Positions 54,455 through 63,190 of a stretch of DNA of 64,000 bases are shown here, in pieces (the stretch's first letter is position 1; each line of letters begins with the position of its first letter). The notes below the pieces were generated by a model. It made no database searches and was not told where the DNA came from. It saw nothing but the letters and a program-made list of their open reading frames with translations. The position numbers and the translations under genes were made by a program. The stretch spans positions 62,001 to 126,000 of the forward strand of contig NZ_JASXSI010000017.1 of assembly GCF_030315685.1 (NCBI RefSeq). Reading direction: 5' to 3'. The stretch is from Gordonia sp. ABSL11-1 (GTDB lineage Bacteria > Actinomycetota > Actinomycetes > Mycobacteriales > Mycobacteriaceae).

Positions 54455-55270
54455 TCAGTGAGCCTCGCCGGACGTCTCTTCGTCCACCTCGGTGCCGACC
54501 TCGACCACCACGACGGTGACGTTGTCGTGCGCCCCGAGCGCCAGCGCCCCTTCGACGAGCGCCTCGGCGGCCACCTCGGCACTCTCGGCCCCGCTCAGGA
54601 TGTCGGCGATCTCCTCGTCGGGCAGCTCGCCGGTGAGTCCGTCCGAGCAGACCAGGATGATGTCGCCGGGAAGCGCGGCGAGCGAGAAGAAGTCCGCGTG
54701 TGGCTCGGCCATTCCCGCGCCCAACGCACGGGTGATCACGTTGCGCCGCGGGTCGACCCGCGCCTGCTCCCGGGTGATGAATCCGGCGTCGACGAACTCC
54801 TGCACCTGGGAGTGGTCGACGGTGAGCTGCTCCAGGACACCGCTCTGCAGACGATAGGTCCTCGAGTCGCCGATGTTGAGCACCAGCCAATGCGGCTCGT
54901 CCTCGTGGGTGACCAGCACCGCGCCGGTGGCGGTGGTGCCCGCTCGGCGATCGGACTCGGTCGCGATGGCGCCGATCTTGCCCTGCGCCACCGCCAACAG
55001 CTCGATCAGCGCGATCTGGGTGTCGGTCTGTTCCCCCATCGCCGGGATGCCGGCCAGGGTCAACAGGGCCGCCTCACTGGCGATCTCACCGCTATCGTGG
55101 CCACCCATGCCGTCGGCGAGCAGATAGATGCCCGGTGCGACGAGAGCCGCGTCCTCGTTGGTCTCGCGCACCCGGCCGACGTTGCACACGACCGCCCAGT
55201 CGAGCCGGAGTCCGCCGAGTGTGTGGGTGCCGCAACGGGATGCGTCCCGCACAATGGTCGCCGAGTCCAT
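54455..55270 (-). CDS. PP2C-family serine/threonine protein phosphatase
   Basis: This 271-residue soluble PP2C phosphatase has the metal-binding motifs intact: Asp40 in TNEDAA, Asp53 in LADGMGG, NIGDSRTYRL, VCSDGLTGE and HDNVTVVVVE. No transmembrane or sensor domain is attached, so the whole protein is essentially the catalytic domain. No serine/threonine kinase is encoded in this window. It starts 27 bases after pdxS and is probably co-transcribed with it. In M. tuberculosis the pdxS-tesB interval has no such gene, so this looks like an insertion specific to this lineage. Confidence 0.9.
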   Translation of the reverse strand: MDSATIVRDASRCGTHTLGGLRLDWAVVCNVGRVRETNEDAALVAPGIYLLADGMGGHDSGEIASEAALLTLAGIPAMGEQTDTQIALIELLAVAQGKIGAIATESDRRAGTTATGAVLVTHEDEPHWLVLNIGDSRTYRLQSGVLEQLTVDHSQVQEFVDAGFITREQARVDPRRNVITRALGAGMAEPHADFFSLAALPGDIILVCSDGLTGELPDEEIADILSGAESAEVAAEALVEGALALGAHDNVTVVVVEVGTEVDEETSGEAH

Positions 55271-55297
55271 GGTCAGCAGATCCTACGGCAGATCGGA

Positions 55298-56290
55298 CTA
55301 CCAGCCCCGTTCGGCGAGCCGATGCGGTTGGGGGATGTCATCGACATTGATCCCGACCATCGCCTCACCGAGTCCACGCGACACCTTCGCCAGCACGTCG
55401 GGATCGTCGTAGAAGGTCGTCGCCGCCACGATCGCCGCGGCACGCTGAGCCGGGTTGCCCGACTTGAAGATGCCCGATCCGACAAAGACACCCTCGGCAC
55501 CGAGCTGCATCATCATCGCCGCATCGGCCGGCGTCGCGATGCCGCCCGCGGTGAACAAGGTCACCGGCAACTTGCCTGCCTGGGCCACTTCGGCCACCAG
55601 CTCGTACGGCGCCTGCAAGTCCTTTGCCGCCACGTACAATTCGTCACTCGGCAACGACGTCAACCGCCGGATCTCGTCACGGATCCGACGCATGTGGGTC
55701 GTCGCGTTCGACACGTCACCCGTCCCGGCCTCACCCTTCGAGCGGATCATCGCCGCCCCCTCGGTGATCCGCCGCAACGCCTCGCCCAGATTCGTCGCGC
55801 CACACACGAACGGCACCGTGAACGCCCACTTGTCGATGTGATTGGCGTAATCGGCGGGGGTCAACACCTCCGACTCGTCGACATAGTCGACGCCGAGGCT
55901 CTGCAATATCTGCGCCTCGACGAAATGCCCGATCCGCGCCTTGGCCATCACCGGGATCGACACCGTCGAGATGATGCCGTCGATCATGTCCGGATCACTC
56001 ATCCGCGACACACCGCCCTGCGCACGGATGTCGGCGGGCACACGCTCGAGCGCCATCACCGCCACCGCTCCGGCGTCCTCGGCGATCTTGGCCTGCTCGG
56101 GGGTGACCACATCCATGATCACGCCGCCCTTGAGCATCTCGGCCATCCCCCGCTTGACCCGCGCGGTGCCCTGCCCGACCGTCGGCGCCCCGTCGCGGTG
56201 GCCGTTGGCCACCGTTCCGTTCGCAGCCGTGCCGTTGAGGCCGTTCACGGCGTCCGGTCCGGGAGTGTTCCCTGACTGGGGTTGACTCAC
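55298..56290 (-). CDS. pdxS: Pyridoxal 5'-phosphate synthase lyase subunit
   Basis: PdxS builds PLP from ribose 5-phosphate, glyceraldehyde 3-phosphate and ammonia from PdxT. The TIM-barrel core runs from about residue 41 ([21 protein letters not shown]) and carries the conserved lysine segments, including AKARIGHF. The 330-residue length exceeds the usual 290-305 because of an Asn/Gly-rich N-terminal extension. The GTG at 56290 is preferred over an ATG at 56311: AGGAG lies six bases upstream of the GTG, and nothing comparable precedes the ATG. Confidence 0.95.
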   Translation of the reverse strand: MSQPQSGNTPGPDAVNGLNGTAANGTVANGHRDGAPTVGQGTARVKRGMAEMLKGGVIMDVVTPEQAKIAEDAGAVAVMALERVPADIRAQGGVSRMSDPDMIDGIISTVSIPVMAKARIGHFVEAQILQSLGVDYVDESEVLTPADYANHIDKWAFTVPFVCGATNLGEALRRITEGAAMIRSKGEAGTGDVSNATTHMRRIRDEIRRLTSLPSDELYVAAKDLQAPYELVAEVAQAGKLPVTLFTAGGIATPADAAMMMQLGAEGVFVGSGIFKSGNPAQRAAAIVAATTFYDDPDVLAKVSRGLGEAMVGINVDDIPQPHRLAERGW

Positions 56291-56469
56291 TGATGTCTCC
56301 TGGGTCGTCATGTCCGGCGCACAGGCCGGCACCGCATCGATGCGGATGTCGCCCACAAGTCTATGCGAGCGTGTCGACACGATTCATCGGCCACCTCGGT
56401 GAACGCCGCTTCCGGGCCCGCCGGCTGCGCCGGCGTCCGTACAGCGCGGCGCCGAGCGAGTCCGGCCGG

Positions 56470-57006
56470 TCAGGATCCGCTGCTCGGCGTGACCCGCTCG
56501 ATGATCTCGAAGAACTGCGGCAACTCGGCCGTGCCGCCCAGGTGCAACCACCGGACAAGACGCCGCTCGGCGAGATTCCGGGTGTCCCGGACGGCGTCGT
56601 TGTAGAAGCGGCGGGCCATCATCACGCGCGTCTCGGCATCGGCGAGTTCGACGACGAGACCCTGCGGACGGGTCTGGGTGTCGGTCTGGGCGAGCAATCC
56701 CGACACCCTGTTCTCCGCCTGTTCACGGAACTGCGGCGCAGCGTGTTCGGCTTGGTCGGCGGCGACGGCAAGCGCCTGACCCGCTGCACGCGCGTCGTCG
56801 TCGTAGCTGGCGATCATCCCGGCCGCGATGGCCCGGGCGACGACGGCACGTCGGGCGAGCGCAGCGTCGAGCGCCTGTCGGGCGAGGTCGACCCGCACGT
56901 TCAGTCGGTCGAGACGGTTGGCGGTCTGGAACGCCCAGCCGCCGGCCAGGACGGCGAGCAGGATGATCACCCCGACGATCACGATGGTCAGGCCTGAGAT
57001 GGTCAC
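56470..57006 (-). CDS. LemA-like single-span membrane protein
   Basis: This 178-residue protein has one N-terminal membrane helix (about residues 5-24) and a mostly helical remainder. Near the end, ARRFYNDAVRD with a following PQFFEI fits the LemA family signature. The middle differs from typical LemA, being Ala-rich with many charged residues. The function of LemA proteins is unknown. The GTG at 57006 follows a GGGGGA purine run. It lies between pimA and pdxS; gaps of 179 and 115 bases flank it. Confidence 0.72.
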   Translation of the reverse strand: MTISGLTIVIVGVIILLAVLAGGWAFQTANRLDRLNVRVDLARQALDAALARRAVVARAIAAGMIASYDDDARAAGQALAVAADQAEHAAPQFREQAENRVSGLLAQTDTQTRPQGLVVELADAETRVMMARRFYNDAVRDTRNLAERRLVRWLHLGGTAELPQFFEIIERVTPSSGS

Positions 57007-57121
57007 GAGGTCCCCCTGTGGTGTCTGATCGGCGGCGCGGGTCTGCGTCGAACCCTAGGGTGTCGAGCCCGGGGCGTCGAACGCGGTTGTGCAGCTTGCG
57101 GTCCGGGTGTCGTCGGTGTCC

Positions 57122-58246
57122 TCAGTCGGACACGACGACCGGTCCGGCTCCGACGGTCACGGTGTCGTACACCCGCAGGATCTGATCGGCGACACGTGAC
57201 CAGTCGTACCGGTCGGCCCGACGTCGGCCGGCCTCGACCAGTTCGGCCCTGGTCTCGTCGTCGCCGAGCAGCTCGATGACCGCCTCGGCCAGATCGTCAG
57301 ATGCTCCGGTGCGGACGAGCCGGCCGGCACGACCGTCGTCGAGGACCCTGCGGAAGGCGTTCAGGTCGCTGGCGACGACCGCGGCACCTGCCGCCATTGC
57401 CTCGACGAGGACGATGCCGAAGCTCTCGCCGCCGAGATTCGGGGCGCAGTAGACGTCGGCCGAACGCAGTGCGCGTGCCTTGGTGTCGTCGTCGACCTGC
57501 CCGAGGAACACCAGATGCTCGGCCAGCGCACCCGCACGTCGTCGGAGTGCGCGTTCGTTCCCGCCGCCGACGACGAGGACCCGCACGTCGGGAAAGTTCT
57601 CCACCACGGCGGGTAGCGCACGCATGAGGATGTCGATGCCCTTACGCGGCTCGTCATAGCGGCCCAGGAACAGGATCGTGTGTCCCGGCCAGGGGTGTCC
57701 GTCGAGCGGTCGCGCGTTCTCGAAGAACCCCACGTCGATCCCGTTGGGGATCTCGACGGCGTCGGAGCCCAACGATTCCATCTGCCATCTGCGCGCGAGC
57801 TCGGACACGGCGATCTTCCCTGAGATGCGCTCGTGGTACGGCCGCAGGATGCCCTGGAACACGGTGAGCCACAACGACTTCGTGGTCGACGTGTGGAACG
57901 TGGTGACGATCGGACCGGACGCCACCATCAGCGACAGCATCGAGATGCTCGGCGCGTTCGGCTCGTGGACGTGCAGGACGTCGAATCCGCTCTCGTCGAC
58001 CCACCTGCGCAGCCGTAGATAGCCGGTCGGACTGAAGCTCAGGCGCGACACCGAACCGTTGTACGGGATGGCCAGGGCGGGTCCCGCGGAGACGACGTAG
58101 TCCGGCAACGGCGTCTCCGGTGCCGACGGCGCCAGGACACTGACCTCGTGTCCCCGCTCGATGAAGACCTGCGCGAGTTCGACCACATGCGCCTGCACAC
58201 CGCCGGGCACGTCGAACGAGTACGGGCACACCATCCCGATCCTCAT
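57122..58246 (-). CDS. pimA: Phosphatidylinositol mannosyltransferase PimA
   Basis: PimA transfers the first mannose from GDP-mannose to phosphatidylinositol at the inner face of the membrane, starting PIM, LM and LAM synthesis. The 374-residue GT-B (GT4) enzyme has the GGVQAHVVELA donor loop, His118 in TTFHTS, and the EX7E pair Glu274/Glu282 in GGESFGIVLVEA. The ATG overlaps the patA stop as ATGA, which excludes longer upstream readings. Confidence 0.96.
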   Translation of the reverse strand: MRIGMVCPYSFDVPGGVQAHVVELAQVFIERGHEVSVLAPSAPETPLPDYVVSAGPALAIPYNGSVSRLSFSPTGYLRLRRWVDESGFDVLHVHEPNAPSISMLSLMVASGPIVTTFHTSTTKSLWLTVFQGILRPYHERISGKIAVSELARRWQMESLGSDAVEIPNGIDVGFFENARPLDGHPWPGHTILFLGRYDEPRKGIDILMRALPAVVENFPDVRVLVVGGGNERALRRRAGALAEHLVFLGQVDDDTKARALRSADVYCAPNLGGESFGIVLVEAMAAGAAVVASDLNAFRRVLDDGRAGRLVRTGASDDLAEAVIELLGDDETRAELVEAGRRRADRYDWSRVADQILRVYDTVTVGAGPVVVSD

Positions 58247-59196
58247 CGCTCGGCCTCCCCCGGCGCGGTCTCTTCCGGCGTGGCCTCCCGCGCCGTGAGT
58301 CGCGCACGCCGCTCGTCGGACCAGTCGGCCTCCCACAGCGGCTGCAGCATGTGCCAGTCCTGCGGGTGGGCCGCGATGTTCGTGGCGAACACGTCCGCGA
58401 GTGCCTGGGTCGCGAGTCCGACCCCGCCGGACACGTCGATCGGCTGACCGCACGAGGCGATCGAGGTCGGCGTCTCGGTGAACCAGTGGTGCACCGGGAT
58501 GAGCGCGGCACCCGTCTCGATCGCCAGCCGTGCGGGTCCGGCGGGCATGCGGGTGCGCTCACCGAAGAAGGTGACCGGGACGCCGTGTCGGGCGAGATCG
58601 CGTTCACCGAGCAGGCAGATGATCCCGCCGGCGCGCAGACGTTCGGCGAGCAGTCCGAACGGCGGCTGTTCACCACCACTGAGCGGGAAGATCTCGAATC
58701 CGAGGGATTCGCGGTACGCGACGAACCGGTTGAACAACGATTCCGGCCGGAGGCGCTCGGCGACCGTGGCGAACTGCCCGTAGTGCTGGACCAGCCAGAC
58801 GCCGGCCATGTCCCAGTTGCCGGAGTGCGGGAGGGCGAGGATCACACCCTTGCCCCGGTTCTTCGCGTCATCCAGGATGCCGTGGTCCTTGTCGGGCAGG
58901 GTCATGGTGGCCGCAGTCGTGGCCAGGTCCTGCGCCGGCAACCGGAAGGCCTCACACCAGTAGCGCGCGTACGAACGCACGGCGTCGGCGACGAGATCGT
59001 CGGGAACCTGATCCGGTGTGGTCCCGATGACGCGGGAGAGGTTGCGCCGCAACTGCTCCGGTCCACCGTTGCGACGACCGGCGACGTCGCCCGCCCGGTC
59101 GAACAATCCGCGTGCCAGGGACTCCGGAGCGTGGCGCACAGCGGACCAGCCTGCCGCGTAGCCCAGATCCGAGAGCCTCGCGCTGACCGGGCTCAT
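58243..59196 (-). CDS. patA: Phosphatidylinositol mannoside acyltransferase
   Basis: PatA acylates the mannose of PIM1/PIM2. The 317-residue membrane-associated protein of the LPLAT (HtrB-like) family has the catalytic HX4D motif His124-Asp129 in PHSGNWDMAG and a conserved GERDLARHGVPVTFFGE segment. The ATG at 59196 follows GGGGAGA. It starts 28 bases after pgsA and is coupled to pimA. Its Glu/Ala/Arg-rich end is probably flexible. Confidence 0.93.
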   Translation of the reverse strand: MSPVSARLSDLGYAAGWSAVRHAPESLARGLFDRAGDVAGRRNGGPEQLRRNLSRVIGTTPDQVPDDLVADAVRSYARYWCEAFRLPAQDLATTAATMTLPDKDHGILDDAKNRGKGVILALPHSGNWDMAGVWLVQHYGQFATVAERLRPESLFNRFVAYRESLGFEIFPLSGGEQPPFGLLAERLRAGGIICLLGERDLARHGVPVTFFGERTRMPAGPARLAIETGAALIPVHHWFTETPTSIASCGQPIDVSGGVGLATQALADVFATNIAAHPQDWHMLQPLWEADWSDERRARLTAREATPEETAPGEAER

Positions 59197-59224
59197 CGGT
59201 GCATCTCCCCCGTCGTCATGGGTG

Positions 59225-59941
59225 TCAGTGTGCCCCGGCCTGGGGTTGGGTGCCCGTCGTCGGGGGCTCCTCGTCCGGAGTCGTGTCGGTCGACGTCTCA
59301 TCGTCGTCGGACGTGGCCGTCGCCAGTGGGATGAGATCACGCGCCCCCGGCGAGTTGTGGATCGACCACATCCGCTGTCCGACGGTGACCACGGAGAGCA
59401 CGGCCAGGGCCCACATCGCGATGTGGATCGCCCATGAGAGTCCCAGTCCGGTGAGTCCCGATCCGACGAGCACGATGATCAGCCGGTCCGGCCGTTCGAT
59501 CCATCCGCCGTCACCGTTGAGACCGCTTGCCTCGGCACGCGCCTTCGCATACGAGATCACCTGCGAGGTGACCAGGCAGATCAGGGTCGCGACGAGCAGG
59601 AGTCGGTGCGGTTCGGTGATGGCGCACCACCACGCGAGTCCGGCGAAGATGGCCCCGTCGGCGATGCGGTCGCACGTGGCGTCGAGAACGGCGCCGAAGC
59701 GCGTGCCGCCGCCGCGGGCCCGCGCCATCGCGCCGTCGAGCATGTCGAACATGACGAACAACCAGATGACCAGCGTGCCGGCGAACAGATATCCCATGGG
59801 GAACAGGGTCAGCGCCGCGGCGATCGTGGCCGCGGTGCCGATCAGGGTCATGATGTCCGGGCTGAGACCGGTGCGCAGCAACGCACGACCGAGCGGCAGG
59901 GTCACCTTGGACACCGAGGCCCGGCCCCGGATGCTCAACAT
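59225..59941 (-). CDS. pgsA: Phosphatidylinositol phosphate synthase (CDP-alcohol phosphatidyltransferase)
   Basis: This enzyme makes phosphatidylinositol phosphate from CDP-diacylglycerol and inositol phosphate, the lipid substrate that leads to PimA. The 238-residue protein has about six membrane helices and the full signature D66-x2-D69-G70-x2-AR-x8-G83-x3-D87-x3-D91. A Thr/Pro/Asp-rich tail follows. The ATG at 59941 has GGGAG about nine bases upstream. A longer frame into the HIT gene is rejected. Confidence 0.94.
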   Translation of the reverse strand: MLSIRGRASVSKVTLPLGRALLRTGLSPDIMTLIGTAATIAAALTLFPMGYLFAGTLVIWLFVMFDMLDGAMARARGGGTRFGAVLDATCDRIADGAIFAGLAWWCAITEPHRLLLVATLICLVTSQVISYAKARAEASGLNGDGGWIERPDRLIIVLVGSGLTGLGLSWAIHIAMWALAVLSVVTVGQRMWSIHNSPGARDLIPLATATSDDDETSTDTTPDEEPPTTGTQPQAGAH

Positions 59942-59978
59942 CTGACCGCTCCCTTCGTCCCTGTCCGGATCTGCGGTA

Positions 59979-60536
59979 TCACGGTTGCTCTGACCAGGCC
60001 GACGACAGCAACGACCGGGTGTCGCGCAGCAACTGTGGCATGACCTTCGTCTCCCCGACAACCGTGATGAAGTTCGCATCACCGATCCAGCGCGGGACGA
60101 TGTGCTGGTGCAGGTGTTCGGCCAGCGATCCGCCCGCGGCGTACCCGAGGTTGAGCCCGACGTTGAAGGCGTTCGGGTTGGACACGGCCTTGATCGTGCG
60201 GATCATCCGCTGCGTGAAGGCCATCAGCTCCGCAGATTCGGCCGAGGTCAGCGCCTCCAGATCGGCGACCTGGCGATACGGCACGATCATCGTGTGACCG
60301 GGGTTGTACGGGTACAGGTTGAGCACGGCATACACCGACTCCCCCCGGGCGACGATCAGGCCGTCCTCGTCCGACATCAGCGGGATGTCGAGGAACGGGT
60401 GACCGGTCGACTTCGACGACGGCGGCGGGTCCGCCGTGATGTAGGTCATCCGGTGCGGACTCCACAGCCGCTGCAGCCGATCCGGGTCCCCGGTGCCGCA
60501 GTCCCGGATCTCGGCCGGGTCCCCCTCAGACGTCAT
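59979..60536 (-). CDS. HIT-family AP4A phosphorylase-like protein
   Basis: This 185-residue histidine-triad protein has the motif [10 protein letters not shown] with His141, His143 and His145. The M. tuberculosis counterpart (Rv2613c) is an Ap4A phosphorylase, so a role in dinucleoside polyphosphate turnover is likely. It overlaps the end of thrS by 11 bases, with GAGGGG as ribosome site; the longer upstream frame lies over thrS and is rejected. Confidence 0.9.
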   Translation of the reverse strand: MTSEGDPAEIRDCGTGDPDRLQRLWSPHRMTYITADPPPSSKSTGHPFLDIPLMSDEDGLIVARGESVYAVLNLYPYNPGHTMIVPYRQVADLEALTSAESAELMAFTQRMIRTIKAVSNPNAFNVGLNLGYAAGGSLAEHLHQHIVPRWIGDANFITVVGETKVMPQLLRDTRSLLSSAWSEQP

Positions 60537-62604
60537 CGGTCCCCTCGGACGGTGCGACGAGCTCCGCCACGGCGTCGGCTGTCGGGGACTCGTTGCGGCG
60601 CGCAGCGATCCATTCGGCGATGAAGTCGGCGGCCCGGGCGACGGGAACACCGTTGACCTGGGAGCCGTCGCGGAACCGGAAGCTGACCGCGTCGGCGCTG
60701 ACGTCGCGCTCGCCGGCGAGAAGCATGAACGGCACCTTACCGGTGGTGTGGTTGCGGATCTTCTTCTGCATCCGGTCATCGGAATGGTCGACCTCGGCGC
60801 GCACGCCGCGGCGCCGCAGCCCGTCGACGACCGTCTGCAGGTGGTCGGCGAACGCCTCGGCGACCGGGATGCCGACGACCTGTACCGGCGCCAACCACGC
60901 CGGGAAGGCACCCGCATAGTGCTCGGTGAGCACGCCGAAGAATCGCTCGATCGATCCGAAGAGCGCACGGTGGATCATCACCGGCTGGTGCTTGGCGCCG
61001 TCGGCGCCGGTGTACTCGAGGTCGAAGCGGGCCGGCTGGTTGAAGTCCAGCTGGATCGTCGACATCTGCCAATTCCGGCCGAGCGCATCGCGCACCTGCA
61101 CCGAGATCTTCGGCCCGTAGAACGCGGCGCCCCCCGGATCGGGCACGAGATCCAGACCGGATTCACGCGCCACCTCGGCGAGCGTGTTCGTCGCGATCTC
61201 CCACGACTCGTCGTCGCCCACGAACTTCTTCGGGTCCTTCGTGGAGAGTTCGAGATAGTAGTCGTTCAGACCGTAGTCCTTGAGCAGATCGAGCACGAAG
61301 GTGAGCAGCGACCGCAGCTCGTCGCGCATCTGCTCGCGTGTGCAGTAGATGTGCGCGTCGTCCTGGGTCATGCCGCGCACGCGGGTCAAACCGTGGATCA
61401 CACCGGACTTCTCGTACCGGTAGACCGAGCCGAACTCGAAGAGCCGCAACGGCAATTCGCGGTAGGACCGACCACGCGACCGGAAGATCAGGTTGTGCAT
61501 CGGGCAGTTCATCGGCTTCAGGTAGTAGTCCTGCGCCGGCTTGCGTACGGTGCCGTCCTCGTTGTACTCGGCGTCGAGCTGCATCGGCGGGAACATGCCG
61601 TCGGCATACCAGTCGAGGTGCCCGGACACCTGGTACAGATGGCCCTTGGTGATGTGTGGGGTGTTGACGAACTCGTATCCTGCCGCGATGTGCCGACGCC
61701 GCGAGTAGTCCTCCATCTCGGTGCGGATGATGCCGCCCTTGGGATGGAAGACCGGCAGTCCCGAACCCAGTTCGTCGGGGAAGCTGAACAGGTCGAGTTC
61801 GGCACCGAGTTTACGATGATCCCGACGTTCGGCCTCGGCGAGCAGCTCGAGGTAGGCCTCCTGCGCCTCCGTCGATTCCCATGCGGTGCCGTAGATGCGC
61901 TGCAGGTCGGCGTTGTCCTGATCTCCCCGCCAGTACGCGGCGGAGCTGCGGGTCAGCTTGAACGCGCTGATGTACTTGGTCGTCGGCACGTGCGGGCCCC
62001 GGCACAGATCGCACCAGATGAGCTCGCCGGTCCGTGGGTTGAGATTGTCGTAGGCGGTGAGCTCGGCTCCACCGACCTCCATGATCTCGCTGTCGTCGGC
62101 CGCACCCTTGTCGTCGATCAGTTCGAGCTTGTAAGGCTCCTTCGCCAGCTCCATCCGGGCGGCGTCCTTCGACGCGTAGACCCGCCGGGAGAACCGCTGA
62201 CCGGACTTGATGATCTGTTTCATCTTCTTCTCGAGGGCCGCGATGTCCTCCGGGGTGAACGGCTCAGCGACGTCGAAGTCATAGTAGAAGCCGTCCCTGA
62301 TCGGCGGACCGATGCCGAGTTTGGCGTCGGGGAACAGCTCCTGCACCGCCTGCGCGAGGACGTGCGCACACGAGTGCCGGATCACGCTGCGGCCGGCCTC
62401 GGTGTTCGCTGCCACCGGCTCGACGTCGGTGTCGAGGTCGGGCGCCCAGGACAGATCCCGCAGCGCTCCCGCCGCATCGCGGACGACGACCACTGCCTCG
62501 GGCCCCTTGTTGGGCAGTTCGAGTTCGCGTAGCGCCGTACCCGCGGTGGTCCCGGCCGGCACACGGATGGTGGCGGGGTGGGGCACCTGGCGTTCGTCGG
62601 GCAC
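60526..62604 (-). CDS. thrS: Threonyl-tRNA synthetase
   Basis: ThrRS charges tRNA-Thr. The 692-residue protein has the N-terminal TGS domain, the editing domain with [11 protein letters not shown], the class II core with zinc-binding residues and motif [14 protein letters not shown], and a C-terminal anticodon-binding domain. The GTG at 62604 follows AGGAG seven bases upstream. The 123-base region ahead has a TACGAT -10 candidate (62665-62670) and a small ACACG/CGTGT hairpin (62627-62641); no T-box core was seen. Confidence 0.97.
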   Translation of the reverse strand: MPDERQVPHPATIRVPAGTTAGTALRELELPNKGPEAVVVVRDAAGALRDLSWAPDLDTDVEPVAANTEAGRSVIRHSCAHVLAQAVQELFPDAKLGIGPPIRDGFYYDFDVAEPFTPEDIAALEKKMKQIIKSGQRFSRRVYASKDAARMELAKEPYKLELIDDKGAADDSEIMEVGGAELTAYDNLNPRTGELIWCDLCRGPHVPTTKYISAFKLTRSSAAYWRGDQDNADLQRIYGTAWESTEAQEAYLELLAEAERRDHRKLGAELDLFSFPDELGSGLPVFHPKGGIIRTEMEDYSRRRHIAAGYEFVNTPHITKGHLYQVSGHLDWYADGMFPPMQLDAEYNEDGTVRKPAQDYYLKPMNCPMHNLIFRSRGRSYRELPLRLFEFGSVYRYEKSGVIHGLTRVRGMTQDDAHIYCTREQMRDELRSLLTFVLDLLKDYGLNDYYLELSTKDPKKFVGDDESWEIATNTLAEVARESGLDLVPDPGGAAFYGPKISVQVRDALGRNWQMSTIQLDFNQPARFDLEYTGADGAKHQPVMIHRALFGSIERFFGVLTEHYAGAFPAWLAPVQVVGIPVAEAFADHLQTVVDGLRRRGVRAEVDHSDDRMQKKIRNHTTGKVPFMLLAGERDVSADAVSFRFRDGSQVNGVPVARAADFIAEWIAARRNESPTADAVAELVAPSEGTDDV

Positions 62605-62727
62605 GGGGATGCTCCTAGCAGTCGTAACACGCCGTACGTGTCGATGGGGTTCGGTTGCAGTCTGATCGTATCTGCGCCGCCTCGTGCGCCCGCACCCGCC
62701 GACCGATTGGCGGCGTGGCGGATCGGG

Positions 62728-63144
62728 TCAGGAGAAGATCGGGCTGTCGAGCCACCCGGCGTCGATGTTCACCCACCCGGCGACCAGCCCCAGCGCTCCG
62801 AGCAGCCAGAGGGTCCCGAGCACGATCGCTGCGGTACTCAACCACACCGCGGTCTGCACCGACCAGTGCTGCCTACCGATCCAGTCGATCCACGCGTCGT
62901 ACTTTCCCCTCGCGAACGTGAGCAGGCGGTGTGCCCACGCGAACTCCGAGGCGAGGATGCCCAGTCCGAGGAAGACGATCAGCCATCCGGGGCCGGGATA
63001 CGGAATCGCGACGATCCCGCCGGCCAACACGACGGCGCCGACGATGCCGACACCGATCCGGTAGGTGCGATACAGCTTCGGGTTGCGCCGGATGACATAG
63101 CGCCGCTGACGGCCCCACAGCCGCAACCGTTTCCAGGCCGACAT
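62728..63144 (-). CDS. PGPGW-motif membrane protein (TIGR02611 family)
   Basis: This 138-residue protein has a basic N-terminus and three hydrophobic segments (about residues 31-47, 50-68 and 96-123). The family motif IPYPGPGWLIVFLGLGILA lies between the first two. Its function is unknown; it is widespread next to thrS in mycolata. The stop and start are clear, and the gene is isolated by short gaps of 123 and 46 bases. Confidence 0.82.
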   Translation of the reverse strand: MSAWKRLRLWGRQRRYVIRRNPKLYRTYRIGVGIVGAVVLAGGIVAIPYPGPGWLIVFLGLGILASEFAWAHRLLTFARGKYDAWIDWIGRQHWSVQTAVWLSTAAIVLGTLWLLGALGLVAGWVNIDAGWLDSPIFS

Positions 63145-63190
63145 CTTCTCCTGTTCCGTGACCCGATCTGAGGAGTTTTCGCCCGCCAGC

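Noticed and set aside
60493..62532. Plus-strand open frame of 679 codons opposite thrS
   Set aside because: Long only because stop codons are rare in this frame of GC-rich DNA; thrS on the other strand has every family motif.
62605..62727. T-box riboswitch ahead of thrS, and likewise before aspS, hisS and alaS
   Set aside because: I looked for the T-box core (GGTGGNACCGCG) in the upstream gaps and did not see it. The small hairpin before thrS is too short to qualify.
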